This document shows positions 55,380-64,000 of a stretch of 64,000 bases of DNA, piece after piece (the first letter of the stretch is position 1; every line of letters begins with the position of its first letter). Both the position numbers and the translations under genes were made by a program. Source of the DNA: Hymenoscyphus infarciens (lineage: Eukaryota; Ascomycota; Leotiomycetes; Helotiales; Helotiaceae); NCBI GenBank assembly GCA_001414345.1, contig LLCB01000061.1, forward strand, positions 1-64,000. Reading direction: 5' to 3'. Under the pieces are notes generated by a model. It did no database searches, was not told the DNA's origin, and worked only from the letters and a program-made list of their open reading frames with translations.

Positions 55380-58063
55380 ATATATAACGGCACGAAATAC
55401 ATACTACAGGAGAAGAGATATATAAGAGTACGTTTAAGACTAAATAACGTAAGTAGATACTAGGCTCTAATATAGAAGAAAAGGAAAAACTATCCCTCTC
55501 TACTCTAGGAGTAGGCTACTATATATAAGAGGTTTAGACTAAAAGGTCTAAAACCAACTAACGTTATACGTTACCTATATAACCTTCCTAAAATAGACAA
55601 TATAAGATAATAACTACTAAAACCTTATATATAGCACGTACTCCTAGCTATCTAGGATAATAGTATACTATTATATCTCTCTCTCTTAAAAAAGACTCGT
55701 CTTAAGTCTTCTCTCTCTTATTATTCAGGGTTGAATTAGGATACTATAATATCGTTGTTAGAGTTAAAGCATTTGTTATATTTATTTAATTTTATTATAA
55801 GCGAGAAGGTTATTAAGATGTCGATCTTAGATCTAAATTATAAACCGAATTAATTCGTAGATACTTATAAAAGAGAGACTTTAATTCTAATCCTCTAATA
55901 TCAAAAGCAAGCATTCGCGAAAAGAGTATAGTCTGATCCTATCTAGTAGGTCGGATAAAGTTCAAAGATCAAAGTTCAAAAAGTTTAAAAGTTTAAAAAG
56001 TTTAAAAGTTTAAAACAGAGTCGAAGTCGAATTTAGCGTAGAGTTAGAAGTCGTTCAGTTAAGAGGTAGTAATAACTTAGTTAAGAGCTTACTTCGAGAG
56101 TATACTGATTCGTATCTAAGTCGAATTTGAATAAAAGAAAGTAAAGAATATAAGACTCTTATTAGAGTCGGTGGGGTTTTAGATAGTTAAAAGCGAAGTT
56201 GTTTCTAATTATTAAGTTTTCGCTATTTAAAGTTTAAGACGACAAAAAGGGTAGTTTTAGCTAGTTAAAAGAGTTTATTACTAAATGTTGTTATATTACC
56301 TTATTCTCTCTTAAATTAAGGTACTTAAGGACTTATTTATCTTCTGATTCTGATTCTACTTTAGAAGTAGTAGATTCGCTATTAGATTATAGGGAGTTTA
56401 GAGAGGGGGTATTTTAGACTAAAGTACGTAACTTAGCGTTTTAGCGTATCTCCTTATTTAAAGCTAAAAGATTAGCTACTATTTTAATAAAGTTATAGTT
56501 CTATTATCTCTTTTTTAAAGTAGCTAAGTTTTAGAGCTATAGTATAATCTTATCTTATATTTAAAAAAACTATTCTAATTCTAATATACCTCTAAGTATA
56601 GCTATACTTAAAAAGCGACTCTTAAAAATAGTAAAAGTTTCTCTAACGTTATCTATCTATAAAGCTATAAAAGTATTCTAAGTATTCTCTATTTTGTAAC
56701 TAGTTAAAAAGTAGGTATCTAAAAGAGTAACTATATCTTCTTAATCTTTAAAAGTATTCTAAACCGAGTCTAACTCGTATCTGAGCTCTAGGTAGTTCTT
56801 AGTAAGGCTAGTTATTATACCTTAAATAAGAGCTTTTTAGGTTAGAGGTGAACTATAGTAGTTAGTATTTACGTAGAGTCTATCTTATACTAATATCTTC
56901 TATTATTAGTATATAGGTGAAATACTATTATCTAAAGGTTTGATCTTTTTAGTTATCTTACTTTTTCGTTAGAAGGTATTTAAAGTAGCTTTAGTACTAT
57001 ATTAGGTAGAGGAATATTAGAAAGTATTAGAGGTAGCTACGTCTCTTTGCTAAAAGGAGTATAAATTTAGGCTTAGAAGTAGAGAAGAGTCGGATTAGAG
57101 AGGGTTTAGAGGCAAAGCGATTTATTAACTTATAAGTTCGCTTACTTTCTTTTCTAGCTCGGCTAGCCGATTCTTTGTTTCTTGATTTTCTGCTTCTAAA
57201 GCCTATATAACTAACTATATCTAGTCTATATTTAAGAAGTCTTACTAGTCTCTTCGATTATTATTATTATTTTATTAAGATCTTCTAGGTTTTAGTATAT
57301 AGATACTATTTAGACGGCTTTTAGAAGGGTGTCTTTTAGTAAGAGAGGTAGCCCTAGAAGGGGTTTATTACTCGACGCTATTTAGTAGAACTAAATTCAA
57401 TATCTTCGTCGATTTAGAGAGAAGGGGGGTAAGAGCAGATTCAGAAGCCTTTTAGATAACTTTAATAGTTAACTTATTCACTGAACCTATATATAGTAGT
57501 CTCTATACAGAGAGGGTTATTAGAAGCCTTAGAGATACTTAGCGTATCCCGCTTCCTTAACGTGTAATATACGATTTTTACTAGCTGTCTATATAGATAC
57601 TAAACTCTAGTGTCACTAGCTGTTTAGGAGATCTCTAGAATCCTAGCTATTTAAGAATAGCGTCGTTCGAGTCTGATTCTAGCCTAAAAAAGAAACAAAA
57701 GCGACGATAAGCTTAAAGAGATATTATAAATACCGTCACTAGCGAAGAAGAGTTTTTCCTTTTTATATAATAGCACGAAATACATACTATAGAAGAAGAG
57801 ATATATAGAAGTATATTTAAGACTAAATAACGTAAGTAGATACTAGGCTCTAATATAAAAGAAAAGGAAAAACTATCTCTCTCTACTCTAGGAGTAGGCT
57901 ACTATATACAAGAGGTTCGGACTAAAAGGTCCGAAACCGACTAACGTTATACGTCGCCTACGTAACCTTCCTAAAACAGATAATATAAGACAACAACTGC
58001 CGAAACCCTATATATAGCACGTACTCCTAGCTATCTAGAATAACAGTATACCGTTATAATATA
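55378..58063. mobile_element. LTR element C (293-bp LTRs, 2.1-kb interior)
   Basis: Direct repeats at 55383-55675 and 57766-58058 are both 293 bp. The termini TATAACGG...CCGTTATA fit RIP-altered TGTAACGG...CCGTTACA. ATATA flanks both outer ends, though this is low-complexity sequence. Differences between the two LTRs are mostly transitions. The 2090-bp interior is heavily mutated. On its minus strand a coding relic with a coiled coil can be read (57130-57345), which suggests the element is inserted in minus orientation. Confidence 0.85.
57130..57345 (-). pseudogene. RIP-interrupted coding relic inside element C
   Basis: The minus strand encodes ENQETKNRLAELEKKVSEL, a perfect-looking heptad coiled coil. 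Upstream in the same frame lie an Asn run and a basic segment. The in-frame stops are TAG or TAA at places where Gln would fit (for example D-stop-I-stop-LVI-stop-ALEAENQ), as expected from CAG/CAA turned into TAG/TAA. It may be a gag-like or accessory protein; the family is not identified. Confidence 0.5.
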
Positions 58064-58993
58064 TAGAATTAATATCTATATATATAGATATATATTATCT
58101 TACGATTTTTAATAGTATATATTCTAGATATATATAAGCTAACTAGGCTCTAAACAGCTTATTATTTATATAAATATAATAACTCTTTATCTAACTACCT
58201 ATCTATCTATAGTTCACTAGATTATTATTTCTTATGAAATCTGAAGTAGTCTTATTTATAGCTAAAAACCTCTTTAATATAAATTAATTTTAGTAATAAT
58301 CTTATCTAAGAGATCTAGGGTAATCAGTTTTACTATATAAGAGAGTAGTTAGAGACCTATTAAAGTAATATAATTCCCTTCTCCTAGAAGTTTAAAATAA
58401 GACTATTTTATTTATAAGAGGCTCTATAAGAGTAGGAAAAGCACTATATTATAATTTATCTCTTAAGAAATAGTTTTAGGTTTATAGTAAAACTATAACA
58501 TAATATAATACTCGAATAAGATGTAACTTTAATGTATAATTGTAATTAATTAGCAATTACGGATTGATTCTAGGGGAGGAGAGGGGTTGGAGTTTTCTGA
58601 GCTCTTCTAGACTTACTGCTGCAGTGATAGTAGGGTTTTACGTACGTAGAGCGGAGGCACTGGTCGTTGGGTTGGTTAAAGAGGACCATTTCCGAATTTT
58701 TGTAGTTCTTTTCTCTGCGAGTAATCCTTGAAATAATGTCAGAGGGATAGAGGAAGAAGTATCTTATCTACCTTCCACTCTCCACCCTCGATATGGCTGT
58801 ATTCATTCATGTTTTTTTTTTTGTTTTTTTCACAGTGTGGTTTCATTTTATTATTAATTTGACCATGAGCCCGAGTTCGGGTTGAAGAATTGAATCGAGA
58901 TGTAATCTAAACTCCTTAGGAATTCTTGTTAAAAAGAAACCATCTTGTAAATCTAACCTAGGAGCTCTCAGTTCCAGCGGTCGGACTATCAGC
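58064..58993. other. Edge of the AT-rich block and kynureninase 3' flank
   Basis: AT-rich, RIP-like sequence to about 58560, then ordinary composition. A T-rich run lies at 58811-58829. No gene is seen. Confidence 0.5.
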
Positions 58994-60942
58994 TCAAGTA
59001 GTCTTCAACAACTCCTCACTCCCCTCAACCCTCGTCTCTCCATTCTTCGCCGCAACAGCAATATCAAGTGCCTCCCCAAACCCCCTCACAAACCCCCAGC
59101 AGTCTTCAAAAGTGTTGAACAAAGGCGCGGGCGCAACACGGATAACATCCGGCCGTCTCTCATCAACCACCACACTCCTCCTGACCAATTCCTGCATGAC
59201 AACATCCAGTAACCCCCCATGAAGCCTGAGACTCAGTTGTGCGCCTCTTTGTGCTGGATCTTTGGGCGTGATGATCGAGAATAGGTTTTCAGCGAATGCC
59301 TTGGATTCGACGAGGAGATGTTCAAGATAAGCTGTCATTTTCAAGGATTTGGCGCGGAGAACTTGCATCCCACCCGCCCCAGCAAAAACTTCAAGACTCG
59401 CTGATAAAGATGTGATATCAAGAATGCTCGGGTTCGAAACCTGGAATCCTGCTGCTCCAGGGATAGGAGAGTACTGATTATCCATCTCAAACCTGGTACT
59501 CTTTGCACTTCCCCACCAACCCGAGAGTCTATTGGCAGTGGAATTGGCATGATTTTGGTGCAGGAATAAACCACCGATGGATCCAGGTCCGCTGTTGAGA
59601 TATTTGTAGGTGCACCATATTGCTGCATCTACGTTCCAGTCGTGGAGTTGCAGGGGAACGTTTCCTACTGCGTGGGCGAGATCCCAGATTACGAAGATTT
59701 CTAGGGAGCGGGCGTGGGTGGTTATCGTTGGGATGTCGAGGAGTTGGCCAGTGTAGAATTGGATTCCCGGGAGGAGGAGAATGGCGGTGTCTTTGGCGTG
59801 GGTGTTTAGGATGGAGATGATATGTTCGGTTGTGAGGAGGGGACTATCTGAAGATGGAGGGGATATTGTGACCATGGAGGTTTCTGGGTCCAGATTGTGG
59901 TGGCGGATTTGAGTTTGGACGACAAACTGGGAGGGTGTTAGTAGGGGTTAAAGTTATGAAGCAGTTTTCTTCAATGTGAACTGGAAAATGGATGGCTTTT
60001 GTGATTAAGAGAGACAGGCTTTTTTCTGATTGCACTTGCCATGATAAAAATTGTGCGAGATCTCTCGGACAATTATAAACGTTCTTCGAGTAGGTGAAGA
60101 ATTAAGAAACCGTATTCCTAATTCCCATAATGCCCTCGAAGAAAGTATGTGATTGTTATAGACTTGAAAAACAGACGGTCGCGGACAGTTCTCACTTGAG
60201 ATCTAGAAGGGCAAATAACTCGAGAACTTCTACCAGTCGTTCCTCGTCCTAACATCACAGAAAGCAACATGAGAGAGTTTGACTTCGAATTGAATAGTCA
60301 AGGAATATGAAGCAGACAATGAAGACAGGAATTGGCGAAAAGGAAAGGACCAACATGATCCGAAGGAAACGCCTTGGTTTCCAAAATAATCTTATGGCGT
60401 CCCGAGACATCAGGCTTATAGAAAGCACTCATAAGGAAATGGAGATTGGCCGTTAAGGTCTGCATTACTGCCACCTCCGACGGCAGTGCTCCAACTATTG
60501 GAGCCATGCATTCCGCAACCTTTTCATCGGCATCGACCCATGTTGGCAAAGGGGTTCCTGATAAGGGCTTGAAGTGACCAAATACGCCTAGACTTGACCA
60601 CTTGCTCAGATGTTCATGTATGCGTTTGGATACGAGTTTTGGCTGAGGTCCCAGGGAGTTTCCGCAGAGGTAAATACAGGAGTCATGACCATCATCTGAT
60701 GAGGTGAGATCACGAGACTCTGCTGAAAAGGCTCGTCTTAGTATTTCGCGCAAGGTAGGGAAGCAAGGGAGGATTTGTTGGGACGGAAATAACGTGCTCT
60801 TACCTGCTCCTGACAAGCTTTCGGCTCTCAATGATGCCTTTGTAGGGATGAGAAATTGGTCGCGGATGCTGGAAAGGGGGTCTTGGGCATCAAGAGACAC
60901 GACATAATCTCTTCTGCTCGACACGTGTGCGCTTTTATCCAT
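58994..60942 (-). CDS. Kynureninase (PLP enzyme of tryptophan breakdown and NAD synthesis)
   Basis: Three exons (60942-60804, 60722-60355, 59926-58994) give 479 residues. The start at 60942 is the first true ATG and precedes the family opening RRDYVVSLDAQDPLSSIRDQFLIPTKASL. Conserved parts follow: IYLCGNSLGPQP, GVFGHFKPL, LTANLHFLMSAFYKP, KAFPSDH, NLDPETSM, LLLPGIQFYTGQL, WDLAHAVGNVPLQLHDW and the PLP lysine in WCTYKYLNSGPGS (Lys277), then RFEMDN, GAAGFQVSNPS and RGAQLSL. The enzyme cleaves kynurenine or 3-hydroxykynurenine to anthranilate or 3-hydroxyanthranilate plus alanine. Intron 1 (81 bp, TACTAAG branch) is a multiple of three without stops, so unspliced RNA would stay open. Intron 2 is 428 bp, long for this genome, but has good ends (TACTAAC, CCAG). 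Fungi often carry two paralogues; which one this is cannot be told. Confidence 0.95.
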
Positions 60943-62140
60943 AGCAACAGCTAATTTGCAGAGGGCCAGCTGGTCTGGCAAGGGCACCAGGCGTGCGTGG
61001 TCAATAGGTAAGCAATTGAGGAGCAGGCGCTTGGCTCAGCGGTGAAAGTTGAAGTAGGAGGGCGAATGGTCTTTCTACAAACTTCTAGCTTTGCTCGGAA
61101 GGAAGACCGCGACGGTCCGGAGATGGAGAAATGCCAACGTCAGTTGAGGAGAATTGAGGAGAATCCGGGGAAGCTGAGGTAAGTGGTGCGGTGCAGTGGA
61201 CTACAACTATTTGCAATTGAGACTTGGGATGGGGTAATGAGAACTGCAGGTATGTGTCATGAGATGTTGCAATTTCTGATGAATCGGCACCATGGTAGAT
61301 GGAAGGTCGAGTCTAGACGCAGAATCTTCTGGCGGGTTCAAAACCATTACCCCTTCAAAACAAAAGCGAAGCGCGGTATTGGCTCGCCTTAGTCATGAAG
61401 TGTCATAGGAAATGTCATGGGACTGCGAGAGCACCTGGGCACCAGCAACCTAACCTGATGGGAAGGACGTTATGAGGCTCGTGTGTCCAAGCTGGAAGGT
61501 TTTGTGTTTTATTCTTTTCACGGGACCCAAAACAAAAACGTCTAGGAAGACCTCATCTTCCATCGTAAATTTGTTCGGGAGTCGGACGGTGTACACGGAA
61601 CACGAGTCCACGACTATAGTGGCGGGGAACGGGGAGGAAAGGCCCATCAACTCCATTGGGTTACTGTCACTGGCACCAGAGTGTGGCCATTTCGGTTTCT
61701 GGATAGAGATGTCGAGTTGACGGGAGCTGTGGTACTATCTGGCTAGAAATCTCTTACAAAAACCAACATATTTTCAGTGGATATTTGATGCAAGTTCTAG
61801 AAGTTTGTACGAGGACTGAAATAGAAAGCACGGCACCCGGAAGGCCGACCTAGCAGGGTTCGTCTCCACTTAAATAAACGACTACTGCCGACGTCACTAC
61901 CCAAAGGGGACTAGCGTATACAGAGCCTTGAATAACCGCGCGACGGGGTTTTGCCAATCGCTTTTCTGCAGGCACAGCAAGATAACATTGGATTGGAATG
62001 ATGGATGGGGATGGGTCAGGGTCAGGTTCAGGAACGGGAGGCGGAAAGACGCCATCCTTTGCCATGCAACTGCAACTGGCAACAACCTTAGCGGTAACCC
62101 CAAGCTCAGAATACGGTGTATAGATAGTAGAAGCACCGTT
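60943..62140. other. Intergenic upstream of kynureninase, no gene seen
   Basis: About 1.2 kb with several overlapping short frames of poor quality (61183-61392, 61472-61720, 61850-62173). The kynureninase promoter is on the left side. Confidence 0.4.
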
Positions 62141-62260
62141 TTTTTTACTAAACCGTTTCTTACTATTTACTAACTATACACTATTAATAAGAGTAAACGT
62201 TTCAAATTATAAGTAGTAAATTAGTATTTTATAGTAGATTTTTTATAACAATTATATTAA

Positions 62261-62398
62261 AATAAGCAGTTAATAAAATATATAGTTAAATATTATTTAA
62301 GACGTTTAAAAAGGAAACTATTAATAATAAATAAGCAGTTAAGAAAACGTACTATTAAATATTATTTAAGTCGTTTATAAAGCAATCTAGTTTATAAT
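62261..62398 (+). repeat. Tandem duplication, period 69 bp, two copies
   Basis: AATAAGCAGTTAA starts at 62261 and again at 62330. Both copies continue with a TAGTTAAATATTATTTAAG-like stretch, and a GTTTAAAAAG/GTTTATAAAG end. Differences include transitions and a few transversions. Confidence 0.75.
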
Positions 62399-62523
62399 TT
62401 TATATAGTTAGAGTATAGTATATAAAGAGTTTATAGTAATATTACGTTTTAATAGTTTAAGAGGTCAACGGTTTAGAATTCTTAATAGTTTAAAGTCTTC
62501 TTATTAGCTAGGCGAATTCCAGC

Positions 62524-62605
62524 TACTCTAGCTTAGCCTAGCTCCTAGCTAGCTCTTAGCCAGCTTCCAGCTAGCTTCTAGCTAGCTCCTAGCTCCTAGC
62601 TTAGA
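62524..62605 (+). repeat. AGCTCCTAGCT short-unit repeat
   Basis: Repeated GCTAGCTCCTAGCT/TTCCAGCTAG segments with many internal palindromic AGCT and CTAG tetramers. It is GC-richer than its surroundings, so it has escaped or post-dates RIP. Confidence 0.7.
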
Positions 62606-64000
62606 TAATTATAAAGCTATTTATAAGAATCAGATATCCTAGTTAATATAAAGTAGCCGATTACTAGTGTTAATATCTAAGAAGTTAAATTCGCCTAAGT
62701 TAAGTAATCTAGGCTATATTATATTATAAACTAGTACTATATATAATATCTTATTATATATCCTAATATTAGAAAGTCTAATATATTCGAATTAGCTAGA
62801 GAGTTTATAGATAGAAATATTAAGAGTGTCGTCTACTCTAGATATATTAATAACTAGAGTAACTATAATAAAGAGACGGGTTTCTAGTTGCTTTATAAAT
62901 TAAGTAGTAAAAATACTATTAATTCTTTTAATTAAGTTTCTATAGTAATAGATAAAGTCCCTTCTACGATAAACATAGCGCTTTTTACTATAAAAGTATT
63001 AGTAAAAAAGCGTAGAAAAGAAAGTATAATACTAGTAGTATTATAAAGGTTAAAACTTTACTAAGTCTTAAGGTCCTCTTAGGCCGCCTCCTAGGCTATA
63101 ACGTATCTTAACCTTAGACCTAAAAAAAGTCTACTCTAACTTTATTAGTAACTATAATATAAATATAAGATTTTATTATATATAAATATAGACGAAAGTA
63201 AGTATATTACTTTTATCTAAGTTTAGAATTATAAAACTATTACATTGTTATAATACAGCTTATTAGGTTTAAGAGTTACTAAGAGGTAGATAAGCGACGA
63301 GAGCTTAAAGAGTAGCGCTAAGAAAGGACTTTATAAAATCTCGACTTTTATAGTAGCTAAAGAGAAAGGAGAGAGTAATAGGTAGTTTACTTACTTAAAA
63401 TTATAAGCTAGCTTCTTATACTAATAGATAGAATAATTTCTAATACTAATAAGATTATAATAGTTATAATCCTAAGAATATATATTAATAAAGGCTTTTA
63501 TAAATACTTAATTTACCTTATCTACTTTAATTAAAAGTCAGAGACTAGTATAATAAAGAGAAGCTATATAGCTAATTACTACTAGATATATATAAGAGTA
63601 GTTAGATTAGATATCGCTAAGAGCTTTACTCTCTTCTTCTAAATCTATAGCTAGTTCTTATTCTAATTTAGAGAATAATATAGTAAATAAGCTAAGATAA
63701 TTAGTATAGAGACGTATAAATTACTAAGTTAAAGCTAGCTTATCTTACTTTATTATACCTAAAATAAGAAGGCGAGTAGTTATTTTAAAATTAACTTATA
63801 AAAATAGATCTCGTTCGAGATTTATATAATTAGTATTATAAATCAAGTTTTTAAATTTCCTATAAAGTACCTAATTAGATACCTATATATAAAGAGTAAG
63901 TAGAGGTTTAAAGACTTACTTATATATAAACTCCCTAGCCTAGACAGAATTAATCCTAGGAGTACTATATACTTCTATTATTTAAAAGAAATAAAGTCTA

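Larger units (their letters stand above)
62141..64000. repeat. Third AT-rich, RIP-degraded repeat block (continues past window)
   Basis: An abrupt switch to TA-rich sequence near 62140. It contains a two-copy tandem duplication of 69 bp and an AGCTCCTAGCT-type repeat. No open frame of 60 codons. The underlying transposon is not identified. Confidence 0.75.

Noticed and set aside
55383..55675. Reading the two 293-bp repeats as independent MITEs
   Set aside because: Same orientation, identical length, TG...CA-type ends and matching 5-bp flanks fit LTRs of one element better.
1..64000. CRISPR arrays, rRNA or tRNA genes, bacterial-type operons
   Set aside because: None were found; the introns, RIP and gene families are all fungal.

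Overview
The window is a piece of a filamentous ascomycete chromosome. Most protein genes are interrupted by short GT-AG introns of about 45-125 bp, often with a TACTAAC-like branch site. Long AT-rich tracts hold transposon relics whose repeat copies differ almost only by C-to-T and G-to-A transitions, the signature of repeat-induced point mutation (RIP). The gene set (a secreted T1-type RNase, a bilirubin-oxidase-like multicopper oxidase, DUF3632, DUF6594 and PRA1 proteins, a Net1/Dnt1-like nucleolar protein) fits Pezizomycotina. Leotiomycetes (Helotiales) is my inference from the look of the proteins, not something shown directly.

Layout. Positions 1-470 are a truncated copy of a repeat that recurs complete at 42289-42925. 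Positions 1210-33542 are a gene-dense, GC-moderate arm carrying, in order: RNase T1 family (-), DUF3632 protein (+), SREBP-type bHLH factor (-), a 560-residue secreted orphan (-) divergent from a multicopper oxidase (+), a peroxidase pseudogene (+), ribosomal protein eS28 (-) divergent from HIS1 (+), a small two-helix membrane protein (+), a Net1/Dnt1-like protein (+), an SGNH hydrolase (+), a C2H2-type pseudogene (-), a DUF6594 protein (-), a disordered basic protein (-), a PRA1 protein (-) and an ER J-protein (+).

From 33979 the composition changes. A complete miniature LTR element (TRIM, 33984-35000) marks the edge of an AT-rich block that runs to about 38870. A small retropepsin-like gene (39087-39854, -) follows. 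The stretch 40000-51650 is gene-poor, with mutated open frames and an inverted-repeat element. A second AT-rich block (about 51650-58550) contains at least three LTR elements side by side: A 51683-52953, B 53621-55374 and C 55383-58058. B contains a 630-bp foldback insertion. A kynureninase gene (58994-60942, -) sits between this block and a third AT-rich block from 62140 to the window end.

The genes do not form one pathway. HIS1 and kynureninase are amino-acid metabolism (histidine synthesis; tryptophan/kynurenine breakdown). The RNase, oxidase, SGNH hydrolase and 560-residue protein are secreted. PRA1 and the J-protein serve the early secretory pathway. I found no tRNA, rRNA or CRISPR. All gene models come from manual splicing: every listed coding length is a multiple of three, with splice sites chosen to match family conservation.
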